Shown here: positions 36,557 to 46,889 of the stretch, piece after piece
How positions within the stretch are numbered: position 1 is the stretch's first letter
Layout of the letters: every line of letters starts with the position of its first letter
NCBI GenBank assembly: GCA_043228905.1
Contig: JBHGNT010000003.1
Coordinates: 1,736,001 to 1,800,000, forward strand
Reading direction: 5' to 3'
Length of the DNA: 64,000 nt
DNA from: Azolla caroliniana
Lineage: Eukaryota > Polypodiophyta
The notes under the pieces: generated by a model
Seen by the model: the letters and a program-made list of their open reading frames with translations, nothing else
Databases searched by the model: none
Told to the model about the DNA's origin: nothing
Position numbers and translations under genes: made by a program

Positions 36557-37030
36557 TGTTATCGTACGAGATGTACGGGTGATTGATAAATGTGATAAGT
36601 GAGGGTGAAAGATGTAATGTGTTGATATGTATGTGTGATTTTATAAGATTATGTGTGAATGTAAGTGTGAGTGTGGTAGATACAAAGAGGTGTGAGTGAG
36701 TGACTAGGTGTGAATGCCAAGGGGGCTTGCACCCTTGTGGATCTACCCCTTTGTACCTATTTAACCTTTATGGGGAATGAATGAAACATGAATGAACATT
36801 TTCTCTCTAATCTCTCTCTCTTTGACACCTTTTCTCTTCTCTCTCCCTCTCTCACGTTGAACCCCCTTGGGAGGGGGGTGGAGCCATTCTAGGCACCACC
36901 CCGCAATGCTTCTCAATGCACATGATCTCTCTCGCCATCAATCCCATACTCTCCATCATCATCATAACCACCATGTCTATCTTTATCATGATTATCATCG
37001 TCCTTAACCCTAACCCTAAAACGTATAACA
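36557..37030 (+). repeat. LTR B of family E (mosaic)
   Basis: The middle (ATTTTCTCTCTAATCTC to CTCACG) matches LTR A, whereas the last 150 bases match LTR C almost base for base (CAATGCACATGATCTC onward). This indicates recombination or gene conversion between LTRs after insertion. Confidence 0.88.
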
Positions 37031-37048
37031 AGATGAAGAGTTAAATGA

Positions 37049-38391
37049 TTGAGTCCAGCCAAAATAGGAGCCGTTTGGTTGGACAACAGCCCTAGATCTG
37101 TACAGCCCATTAGTGGTTCCATTCCTTCCAAGCAAGTTAGCAATGTGTTCCTAGCCCAAGTCATTGTTAGTACTAAAAGTACTTCCCCAGTACCCGTCCT
37201 AGCACTTTTAGATTCCGGAGCTAATTCTTGTTTCATGGATCGAAATTTTGCCCAAGCTTCTCAGATATCCTTAAGAAAACTTCCTTGTCCCGCATCTGTA
37301 GTAGTCATTGATGGTCGTCCCATTGCTTCCGGGAATATTGTAGAAGAATCAGAACCCATTCAAGTTGTCCTAGGTAGTTTTGTGTGTGTAATATCATTTA
37401 ATATAATTAGTAGTCCAGAGCATCCCATTGTCCTAGGATTACCTTGGTTTGAATTACATAATCCAGCCATAGATTGGAGAACAAGAGAAGTCCGATATCG
37501 ACCACCCCAAGAATCAACTCACCAAGTTTCGACCATTTCACTCCATCAACTACGCGAAGAAGGACCCAAGGAGGCAATGTTCCTATTTGCAATATCAATA
37601 CATCCTTCCAGCACTATTAAGAAGGACTCCTCAGTACAACTTCCAGCAAAATATCATCCTTATGCCGATGTATTTGACAAGGTAAAAGCCGGTACCCTTC
37701 CTCATCACCGTCCCTATGACTGTCCCATCGATTTACAACCAGGAACCGAGCCACCATGGGGACCAATTTACAACTTGTCACCCACCGAGTTAGAAGTCCT
37801 TCAAGCCTACATAGAGGAGAACTTGGCAAGCGGGTTCATCCACCATTCGAAATCTCCGGCCGGTGCACCCATCTTCTTTGTCAAGAAGAAAGATGGCTCA
37901 CTTCGTCTTGTTGTTGATTACCGCGGATTGAATAAAGTCACCATCCGGAATAGGTATGCACTTCCTCTTATATCAAGTCTGTTAGAGCGAGTTAATGGTG
38001 CCAAGTTTTTTACTAAAATCGACCTACAAGGAGCGTATAACCTCGTGCGGATCCGACCGGGAGATGAGTGGAAGACTGCCTTTCGCACGCGGTATGGGCA
38101 TTTCGAGTATACTGTTATGCCGTTTGGCCTAACCAATGCACCCGCAGTCTTCCAACACATGGCAAATGATATATTCAGAGACCTCTTGGATATTTGTTTG
38201 ATCATTTATCTGGATGATCTATTGATTTATTCAAAGACCCAGGAAGAGCACGATTCTCATGTACTATTAGTACTAAAGCGACTCCGCGAGAATGGTCTTT
38301 TTTCCAAGCTAGAAAAATGTAGCTTTGACTGCAAGCAAGTGGAATTTCTAGGCTACGTCATCTCCTCAAAGGGCATCGCCATGGATCCAGC
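37049..38391 (+). pseudogene. Element J protease and reverse transcriptase, inverted
   Basis: Aspartic protease motif ALLDSGANSCFMD, then HPIVLGLPWFELHNP, then RT with LVVDYRGLNKVTIRN, FFTKIDLQGAYNLVRI, MPFGLTNAPAVFQ and active site IIYLDDLLIYS, ending SSKGIAMDP. It is open over about 450 codons. The strand is opposite to the rest of J. Its last bases (CCAGC, 38387-38391) are the complement of the five bases before LTR A (33471-33475), where the next pol residues resume on the minus strand, so this piece has been inverted. The protease/RT sequence recalls Tf1/sushi-type elements of fungi and vertebrates (from memory). Confidence 0.9.
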
Positions 38392-38869
38392 TGTTACCGT
38401 ACGAGATGTACGGGTGATTGATAAATGTGATAAGTGAGGGTGAAAGATGTAATGTGTTGATATGTATGTGTGATTTTATAAGATTATGTGTGAATGTAAG
38501 TGTGAGTGTGGTAGATACAAAGAGGTGTGAGTGAGTGACTAGGTGTGAATGCCAAGGGGGCTTGCACCCTTGTGGATCTACCCCTTTGTACCTATTTAAC
38601 CCTTATGGGGAATGAATGAAACATGAATGAACATTTCTCTCTCTCTCAATCTCTCTCTTGTCATCTCTCTCTTCTATCTCCCCTTACGTTGAACCCCCTT
38701 GGGAGGGGGGTGGAGCCATTCTAGGCACCACCCCCCACCCCGCAATGCTTCTCAATGCACATGATCTCTCTCTCCATCAATCCCATACTCTCCATCATCA
38801 TCATAACCACCATGTCTATCTTTATCATGATTATCATCGTCCTTAACCCTAACCCTAAAACGTATAACA
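38392..38869 (+). repeat. LTR C of family E (solo)
   Basis: TGTTACCGTACGAG...ACGTATAACA, same orientation as A and B. The left flank is CCAGC (J RT) and the right flank is the K gag. It has its own CT-rich middle variant (TTTCTCTCTCTCTCAATCTC). Confidence 0.9.
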
Positions 38870-41486
38870 CCGTTTGTTGCTCTGACACCGGCGTAGTAGT
38901 CTCCGGTTCACTCGTTCCGGGTTGGCCCTCGGCCGGCGACGGTTCCTCATCACTAAGGTTAACCGTTGCTGCTGCCCGTGCTTTTTCTTCCCGAACCCGG
39001 GACCGCTCGTAGCTTTCAAACTGGATTTGAGCGTCCAGCCTATCATCGTCTAGCTGAGCTACGAGCCGCCAGACCTGTGCCAGCTGTTCATCCGCCAGGA
39101 CTTGGAAGTCGTCGGCCAGCCCGTCCCGTATGGCGGTGAAGTCCTCGGAAGTCAACGTATAACAATCATCTCCTTCCTTCCGTCGGTTTGCCACGTCTGC
39201 CCGTAGCAATTGAAGTTCCACCGCGTTTTGTGCCCACTTTGTCCACCATCTTACGGAGCTTTCATCAATCAAGTGTTTTGTCTGATTCAGCCATGCCCGA
39301 AGGATGCACTCAATCCAGCCCATTCCCAATTGCGATTTGGTTTCCGCCGCTTGCCGTTCCTCCTTCAGTTGCTTGATGATTTTGATGTTGTCTTCCGCCT
39401 GCTCCTTGTAATGCGTCAATTGCCTTTGATATGTGATTTGTAATTTCTACAATATCGTTGACGCTCTCTCTTTTTCTTCCTGTTGCTGCCTCTGGAGCTC
39501 CATTCGGACCTTCTCTGCCTCGTCCAAGCGTCTTGTATTTTCCGCACGTTCGTCGGTGATCGCCGTCGCGGCCTGATCAACTTCCTACTGGAGCTCGGCC
39601 ATCCATTCTTTATGCTCCGTTTCCAGTCGTTTGTAGTCCCGGTGCAAGTGCTCAAAATCATCTGTCTTTTGCTTGAGCCGTGCGTTGATCTATCGACGGG
39701 CCCGGTCCTCGCGGTCCTTCTGCTGGCGGAGCTCTTCCTTTAGTCGTTCAATTTCCGTTTCCGCCGTCTTCCGCAGCTTGTCCTTTTCCTGCAGCACTTT
39801 GTCTTTTTCCTCCCTTAGCTAGTCGTACGCTTGATGGCCTTTCCGGAGGCTCTCCTCTGCCCGGCGGAGGTTCTCAGCAGTCTTCTTTAATTCGGCTTCG
39901 GCCGCTGTCTTCAATTCCCGTTCACGACTCCTTAGCACTTCCTGTGCGGCAAGTTCATCTCTCAATTCCGCAGGCTCCTCGGCTTGCGCCGCATCTCTCG
40001 CCGGAACGGTTTCCGTTGTCGGGGTCATATTGGTATGTACAGGTCGATCCGTTTCTTTATTCTGTACACTTACCGGAGTCACCGGTGATTGGATCTGTGT
40101 TGCCGTTAAGGCCATTTTGGCCATCTCTGTCGTGACCTAATCCAAGTCTTTTTCCAGGATTCTGGACCGGGCCGTCTCTAGTTGTTCAGTTGTGACGAGC
40201 AACCGTTCGCTTTGCGCTCTTTCTTCCACCTCAATATACCCCATTGCTCCGGCAATCTGTTCGCCTATCCACCAGAGCCACAGGCTACCGGTGCATTGTT
40301 GTGCTTGCACGGAGGTTTGACAGATGGGCTCACTTGTAGATGGGTGGTCCCGCCTGATTGCGCCGAGTTGCAATTCCGTTTCTGCCTGTGGACCACCCTG
40401 CTGTCCTGGTTCCCCTTGCGCTTCTTCTTGGCTGGCCGAGGGGGGCTGTGTTGACCTTTCTGGATCTGGCGGGATGGGACTTGCCGGTGTTGCCGGTGGT
40501 GCCGGGGCTTCTGATTCCGGTGGCATGCGCACCGGTTCTGGTTCCTTCCTTGGCGTGGGAGTCTCAGTATGGGGAGCCGGTGTTCCCTCCGTCTGAGGGT
40601 CTGAATGTTTCCCGGCTGCCTCAACGGTCCTTGCCGACGACCGTCGCTGGAGGTGCTCCGTAGGCTCCTCCTCTATTTCCTCTTCCTGAGTCCCGGCATT
40701 GAGTTTTGCCGCCAAGGGGTCCGCTTCTCTATTCACCGGTCGGCGGAGTGTAACCTTTACGGGTCGTGCCGCTGGTTCCTCCTGCGCATCCGTTGGCCGC
40801 TTCCGGCTGCCGCTTTCCTTTCTCGCCTGTTCTGCGTCCGCCGCCTTCCCCTTAGTGGCCTTAGAGGCCAACAGTTGTTGTCGTTTGGAAGCCGTCTTTG
40901 GGTTGCCATCTGCCACTCTTCCTCGCTTCTTGGGCTGGACGGGCTGGACGGGTGGCACAAGCAAGGTGAGCCACTGCGTTACGGCGTGCCATATCCTCCG
41001 TCCGTCTCAGCCTTCTTTGCCGTCTTTGCCTCTGACGATCTCGATCGCCGCACACAACCCGTCTGCGATCAATACCGGCCAATCCACCTTGATCCCTTCA
41101 TAGGTGGCGATGATCATCCCTGCCTGGTTCTGCGGCATGACAGGGGGTCTAGGGTACACATGGCCGTATTCGTGGAGCACACGGGCAATCTCGCGGAACA
41201 GCATATCTCCGTCGCCCTGTGTCTGGTAGCCCTTGCTGGCTAGAGAGTACTCACCAAAATACTTGATGAGTTGCTCCGGGGTTGGATTGTCAATCGCGAG
41301 TATGCCTCCCTCCGGAAGACCTGTTAACGCTCGAATCACCTCTGCCGTTATGACCTCTGTGTCGATTTCTTTGATCACCTTGTCGGCTTCTTTGTGTGGC
41401 GGTACTTCCATCATCATCAAGAAGCCCTCGAGCCCGTGTTACTTTAGCCATGTCTTGGCGGCTTCCGACAGCGTTTGCGGGTCCAT
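38870..41486 (-). pseudogene. Element K gag-like coiled-coil protein, seven stops
   Basis: One continuous frame of about 870 codons from ATG 41486. Order: an N-terminal globular part (FLMMMEVPPHKEADKV, ALTGLPEGGILAIDNP, YEGIKVDWPVLIADGL), a Lys/Arg then Pro/Glu-rich linker (VQPKKRGRVADG), and a long Gln/Glu-rich coiled coil (LRDELAAQEVLRSRERELK, LKQKTDDFEHLHRDYKRLE). Stops: TAA 41439, TGA 41007, and TAG at 40137, 39819, 39690, 39585 and 39447, all in frame. Everything between them stays open. It sits downstream of the K LTR, the gag position, but no gag family was recognised. The 3' end is cut by LTR C. Confidence 0.75.
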
Positions 41487-41887
41487 GTCTGTGTCGAGGT
41501 CAGATTGCGATGGCGAGGTTGGATGGTGATGAGAGTGAGATTGAGAGAGAGAGAGTTCAGAAGGCGGGGGTTGTTTGTGCGTAGGTTCTCGTCTGATGAT
41601 CTTGCAGCGTCTTGGTGCTTCTGTGCTCCTGGGTTCGCGAAAGTAAAGGGTCTCTCTCGTCGTCGTCCCATCCGACCGTCTCTTTCTGTGTCCATTTCAT
41701 TGTCATCGCATATCATGCTTCGAATTCGTCATTTGTCACCGTCATTTGTCACTAACCGCACACTCACACAACGTCATCATTTTGCGCACTCGCATATCTA
41801 CGTCGTTGTCATTACTCGCACATTTTCACCATTTCTTGCATCTTGCGCCGCTACGTATTCTTCTTGGACTTCTTCAAAGGGGGTTCG

Positions 41888-41902
41888 CCGTTGTGGTCGC
41901 CA
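41888..41902 (-). other. Primer-binding site of element K
   Basis: On the minus strand TGGCGACCACAACGG, starting with the TGG that pairs with a tRNA CCA end, five bases after the LTR end. The matching tRNA was not identified. Confidence 0.55.
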
Positions 41903-41907
41903 AAAAC

Positions 41908-42316
41908 TGTGTTAACTCTTAGGGCCGGACAATGGCCTAACACAAGGTGTCTACGGAAGACACTTCACCAAAGGGTGTTACGGCAACCGGATTAGACTCA
42001 ACGCTTAATCCAACTTAATTAAGTTACTTAGCATGATCGTCTTTCATAATCACATGCGTAAGATATAACAATTAAGGCAGAACGGCAATTAACACAGAGA
42101 GATAACAACGCTAAGCTTTTATTAATTAACCGCTATTCATTACATTGTATCTGGGCCTTTAAATAGGTTTCCGGTCTGTATTACAAAACGGTGCCATTCG
42201 CACCTGTTCGGGATCAGTCCAGATCCGGAACGGCATACCGATTCCGGTCCGTCCGTCCTCACTCATAGCTTAATTACAACCACATTCCTACTACTTAAAG
42301 AACTCCCCGTTTCACA
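41908..42316 (-). repeat. 5' LTR of element K
   Basis: On the minus strand it runs from about TGTGAAACGGGGAG to GAGTTAACACA. It has the same order of blocks as the outer LTR (CGGACCGGAATCGG, GGCACCGTTTTGTAAT, ACACCTTGTGTT). The upper end is uncertain by a few bases. The matching 3' LTR is gone except perhaps for about 20 bases at 37031-37050 that resemble its end. Confidence 0.7.
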
Positions 42317-42733
42317 CTCTGGACTCCTTTGTCGGCCGGTAACACATCTAATTGACTAAGGATTTCAATTTTATTTGAGATACTTGGGCTATTAGTACTA
42401 TGAATACTATCAAACACTCTATTAGTACTATTAATACTATCAGACACTCCTAAGGGAAGAATTGACTCGGGTTTAGTACAGGCTACAATTTGATTTACCT
42501 GTCTTCTTGGCCTATGGGGACAATTGATTGCGATATGCCCTGGTCCACCGCAATAAAGACATAATCGATTTGCACGTCGTCGTTGTTTTTCTTCTTCCGA
42601 TAACGGGCCGCGTCGACGCATGGTATCGATCTCCATCGGTGTCGAAGTATTTGCTTGAGGTATGTCTCGTGCAAATAGTCTAGCCGCGACTGCGGCGTAA
42701 GTGGGCTCCGGCCTAGCGCGTGGTATCTGTAAT
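42317..42733 (-). pseudogene. Element J gag, C-terminal part with zinc knuckle
   Basis: Continues the J gag after the 650-bp insertion. The zinc knuckle [15 protein letters not shown] has the CxxC-x4-H-x4-C form, preceded by an Arg-rich stretch ([11 protein letters not shown]). The frame runs on until it meets the K LTR. Confidence 0.88.
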
Positions 42734-43383
42734 TGACGGGAACCCAACGCCCCTTATGCACAAAGCTCGGCCACAACCGAGATTCTTTTCATACACAGAA
42801 AAACAGGAAACGAAATGCACGCGACACAAAGGAGAGAAAAGGGTACACAGAATGTTTACGTGGAAAATCCCAAACTAGGGGAAAAACCACGGCAGCCCAC
42901 AAGCTGCAAACTGTCACTATGTAGGAATATACAACAGTGAGTTCACTGAGGCACCGACCTCATGCTCACAAGTCTTCGCCACAGGCAGCGGTTACAACAG
43001 AGGCAACGACCTCGTCTCTCTCTCTCTCTCTCTGTACAGTTACGCACTCTCGTTTCTTCTTGCACCAACAAGGAAGAATGACAACAACAACTAAAAGTTT
43101 GCCCTAAGTCATATTTATACTAATATGACTTTTCGGCTATTTACAAATGTAGCCTCGATGGGCTCTCAGAAACATATTTACGAATATGTCTCTTCATCTG
43201 GTTCATACCGGGCCTGCACCATCCGGCTCTCCGTAGCCGGGTACTCCTCATCCGGTTCATACCGGGCCTGCACCATCCAGCTCTCCGTAGCCGGGTCCTC
43301 CTCATACGGTTTCGGCCTCGGCCGAGTTTGTTCATCGGCACTGTTCTTCTTCCTTCCCATCCGGAGGGACCTGTTTCCCAACA
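42734..43383 (-). mobile_element. Solo-LTR-like insertion in J gag
   Basis: 650 bp bounded by TG...CA (minus strand TGTTGGGAAACAGG...GGGTTCCCGTCA) with a perfect 5-bp TSD GTAAT (42729-42733 and 43384-43388). Removing it joins the two gag halves in frame. It holds ACGTGGAAAATCCCAAACTA, a phrase familiar from plant Copia LTRs, a (CT)n tract and a 54-base tandem duplication (about 43195-43310). No coding capacity, so probably a solo LTR. Confidence 0.85.
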
Positions 43384-44138
43384 GTAATTGACGTTCCGAA
43401 CGCCGTTCGAAGAGGCGGTTGTCACATCGGACCGCTCGACTGATTGCCTCCGTAAGAGACTTTGGTTCTTCGGGGAAGGTTAGAAGTAGATCTTTGACAT
43501 CATTTTGCAGGCCATAGTGAAACTGCTCCATTAGTGCTTGATCATCCCAGGGTATGTCGGAAGCGAGTAGGTGGAAATCCGCCGCGTAGGCAGAGGCTGG
43601 ACGATCGCCTTGACGCAATCGCCGGATCTTGTTGATCGTTGTCCTGATGCTGTCGGTGTCTCCAAAGCAGGCTTTCAACTCACTAATAAAATCTTCAAAG
43701 TTATTAAGCAAGGGCGATTGTTTTTCTAGAAGTGGAGCGAACCATGCTAAGGCTGAGCCGCTAAGCAACGTGCCTATTAAGCCGACTCGGGATGCATCAG
43801 TGGGGTATCGGGAAGGATGCATTTGGAGGACTAATCGTACCTGATTAAGGAATCCCCTGAATTGCGATCGCGTTCCATCAAATTTCATAGGAAGTTCAAT
43901 CTTCAGCTCTTTATGAAATCCTTGGGGACTTGATCCTTGTTGTTGCAATGTCGCTTCGAGTTGTTGCACCCGTAACGCTAACTCCCCATGTTGTTGCTGC
44001 GTTTGTTGCTTTTCTAGAGCGATTTGTTCCAGATCCCCTATCAGCCGTTGGTTTTCTTGTTCCAGGGCAACAAACTTTTCTTTTAGGCACTGTAACTCAG
44101 AGAAAATGGATTGATATTCTTGGGCGCTAACAGTAGCC
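43384..44138 (-). pseudogene. Element J gag, N-terminal part
   Basis: Starts at the ATG 76 bases inside the 5' LTR. A coiled coil (FSELQCLKEKFVALEQENQR, then a Gln-rich run) is followed by a capsid-like segment (LPMKFDGTRSQFRGFLNQV, PLLNNFEDFISELKACFGD, QGDRPASAYAADFHLLASD). This is the retrotransposon gag fold of Ty3 elements. It is interrupted at GTAAT by the solo LTR. Confidence 0.88.
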
Positions 44139-44201
44139 ATAGTAGAGGGAAAAGGGTAGGAAGATGAGGGAGAACGACAAGTAGGCTGGAGGAAAGAGGC
44201 A

Positions 44202-44214
44202 AATTGGTTCAAAC
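44202..44214 (-). other. Putative self-primer binding site of element J
   Basis: Two bases after the 5' LTR (minus strand) stands TTGAACCAATTTG. No tRNA-type TGG site is next to the LTR. Its reverse complement CAAATTGGTTCAA occurs in the LTR about 35 bases after TATAAAA, where the mRNA should begin. Confidence 0.6.
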
Positions 44215-44638
44215 TGTCAAGAATAGTACTAAAGCAGAGATGGAATTAGTACTAAGAAGAGTAGTACTATTAGTACTAAGAGGACGGGACCGCGTAAGAT
44301 TCCCGAGAGAGAGGAAGTGAGAAGAGGAGAGAGAGAGATAGGATGATGACAGCAGCTCTTATATTATATGAAAGATAAGTACAAATCGGCTAAGAGGCTT
44401 AAGATTGGTGTTGAACCAATTTGGTTCAAAACAATGCCTTGTGCCTCCTTTTATAGTGTTTTTAGGAATAATCCTGAAGCTTCTAGAATGTTCCAGAGAG
44501 ATCTGGAATATACATCAATTTTCTATGATAAAACATAAATGAAAATAATATCTTACAAATTACAATTCATAGTCTAATGGTAAGAGCTCGACCCATGTAG
44601 CATAAGGTCATGGGTTCGAGTCTTGCCATATCATGACA
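44215..44638 (-). repeat. 5' LTR of element J
   Basis: Pair of 23151-23574, nine differences in 424 bases, no gaps. TATAAAA on the minus strand lies near 44448-44454. The tRNA-like stretch is at 44570-44629. Confidence 0.93.
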
Positions 44639-46748
44639 CCCACTCCGCAATAGTCCGCTTTAAAAATCCATTTTTGTTTGGGACAAGATCTCTTTCTTGT
44701 TGCTTTCGTGATTCGATGACATAGTTAGGAATTGGACGGTTTTCCCTCCGCTTTCGCTCCGAATTCGTGCAAAGGCCGCTCCACTATCGAGCACGTTTGT
44801 CTCCATCTATGAAGCCGTGATAAAGGGTTGCCCAAGGATCACGGAATGTGAGACCTCATCTTGCACAAAGAAATTTTGGTCAATCTCTACATCTTCGATC
44901 TTCACCTTCACATCCGGACAAGCCGCAAATAGATCTTCCGTGGCTTTTGTGGCTGCCCGGATCTTCCATCCATGGCTGGTATTTATAGGCCACTTCCCCT
45001 TCCAATAGAATTCCTTGGACATCAAATTGATCTCTGACCCGTGATCAATCAACGCTAGTACAGGCTCTTTAATGTTTCCGATTCGGACCGGAGTCTCTAT
45101 AGTTGTGCGTGCCCAGTGTGACCTTGTGTATTGGGAGTTTGGAATTTCATCCTCCACTTCCGTGTCATTCATTAGAACAGTATTCGCATTCACCCTTGGA
45201 GAATTTTCCTCCGTAGTTTGTCTCTTTCTTTTTACGAGATCCATAAGAAGATCATGGAACTCCTTCTTTGCTATTCTAAGTAATTCCCGGAGAGCAAATT
45301 CCACCCGACTACCAAGTATTCTCTCTTCGAATACCTTCTTTAGGTCCGTCCGTTGTTCGATGTCTGAAGCAAGTTTGAATGCCAGAATTGTTTTTCCCTT
45401 CCCCTTTCCTTCAAGGTTCTAGCTTTCCGGTGTCTTTGATGGCCCAACCACATCATCCGTGTGCCATCGTTTCTCATCTACATATACCTCATGCAATTTA
45501 CATAACGCATGTATGCTATTCTTATCTACGGGGCACTCCCATCCCGTAGCTTCCAAGCTAAATGCCTTCTGCGGTGCTCCGGATTTCATCAAAGTCGGCT
45601 TTCTTCGAGATTTCTAGCAGTTCCGGCCAAAAAGATGCCTTTGCTCTAGATGACTCCCCCACACGTATTCCCACAGTTGTCACATAATTGGTTTTCGCCG
45701 CTATCTCCTCCTCTAGGACCTTCTTCATGCCGTCTTTTCGGAAGTTTGGCCTGAGTGGCTTCCGACAGTCCATCGAATGAAACTGATTTCCCTTGTAGTA
45801 GATAAGATCCCGCCATAGCGCCTCCTTGTGCTCATCACAATCCTTTCAATCATGTTCAGTGCTATCGCACCATATGCACAGACGGTCCATATACTTGGAA
45901 CTTGTGGGACAGTCTTCTGACTTCTTCACCACTGCAATTTTCAGATTCTCCATCTCCTTCAGCAACTGCTCCACATTGGTTGCATTGATTCCCTTCTTAG
46001 TCGTAGTCTCCCGAGCCCATGGTTAATGTTCTTCCAATCCGGATCTTGGTTTTGGAATCGGTTCTAAAACCCTCTTTTCTTCATTACCAAGCCATTGCCC
46101 CCTTTTTGTGTATCGCGCGACGATGTCCCGCAAGTTTGCCCATGTATTGGTGAGGCCACTCTGAGTAGTTGTGTCCTCTAGAAGCACTCCAAGGTCTTTC
46201 CGGTCCCAGATGTCCACAACTCGTAAGAACATGATCACTTTGTTCGGTGCGAGGATAGTTTGATCTCTCGTGGACAACCTCCCGAATCGACATTCGAATG
46301 CCGAAAACACATCGACACATCAAGGACCTTCAACCCCTTGTCCGGCATTTCCACCCAATCTTCGAATCCCCTCCACGTTGCCTTGGAAGAGTCCTCAATA
46401 GCGAACGTGGTCTTTAGCGCTTCTTCAAACGCTTCCCACGTCAGATTTTGTTGTCGTAATCTGTGGATACACTCTTGAAGCTCGTTTGTAGCCACCCAAT
46501 TGAAGGATGTCACTTGCGATCCTTCCGATATTCCGCACCGTAGCATCTCTGCCCTGTAGTCCCGCAAATAATGTGACACATCCTTCCCATTGAATTGCCT
46601 GTTCCGTTGCACGAGCCGCTCTGCCGCCGCCACAATCTCCGACATCACACGTTGTTCTTGTAGCATCCGCTCGAACATTGTCATCATATTGTTAGCCTCT
46701 TGTTGATTTTCCATCTCCTTGCCACCCGTGTTCACGTAGGGTTCACCA
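44639..46748 (-). pseudogene. Element I gag and protease
   Basis: A primer site TGGTGAACCCTACGTGAAC (46730-46748, minus) is followed by an ATG and a gag region (NNMMTMFERMLQEQRVMSEI, HYLRDYRAEMLRCGISEG, LTWEAFEEALKTTFAIED) and a protease-like segment (VLALIDHGSEINLMSKEFY, HSVILGQPFI) in which the usual DxG reads DHG. Several frames are used, so it is broken. It continues at 23150 beyond J. Only about 140 bases of 5' LTR remain (46751 to about 46890). Confidence 0.82.
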
Positions 46749-46889
46749 AATGTGTCGTGCCTTTCGGCGCCGGATCGATTGCGTGGAGGTACAAGTAATA
46801 AATCCACGCATATTATATAATAAATCTTGCCCTATGCATGTAATATATATTTTTTATATTTCTTCTATTTCTTCATATTTATTAAATCT

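Larger units (their letters stand above)
33476..37030 (+). mobile_element. Element E: LTR element without recognisable pol
   Basis: LTR A (33476-33946), a 2.6-kb interior and LTR B (36557-37030), all in + orientation. The interior has no gag, RT or integrase, so it is a LARD-type non-autonomous element. Its left flank is GCTGG (the J target) but its right flank AGATG does not match: the expected TSD partner lies instead beside LTR C, in inverted form. The block before LTR B (36505-36550) resembles the block before the outer 3' LTR, which links the families. Confidence 0.8.
23151..44638 (-). mobile_element. Element J: Ty3 chromovirus, Tf1/sushi-like, carrying nested insertions
   Basis: LTRs of 424 bp (23151-23574 and 44215-44638) differ at nine positions by hand count and are flanked by the perfect TSD CCCAC (23146-23150 and 44639-44643). 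Orientation is minus: gag at 44.1-42.3 kb, protease-RT (now inverted) at 37.05-38.39 kb, RNase H-integrase at 33.48-31.51 kb, chromodomain at 23.86-23.59 kb, then a polypurine tract AAGGGGGAGATAG (rev.) against the 3' LTR. Four insertions or rearrangements inside it explain its 21.5-kb span. Confidence 0.9.

Noticed and set aside
42295-42316. C-terminal end of J gag as a true stop
   Set aside because: The last residues before the stop at 42295 come from the K LTR; the gag frame was cut by that insertion.
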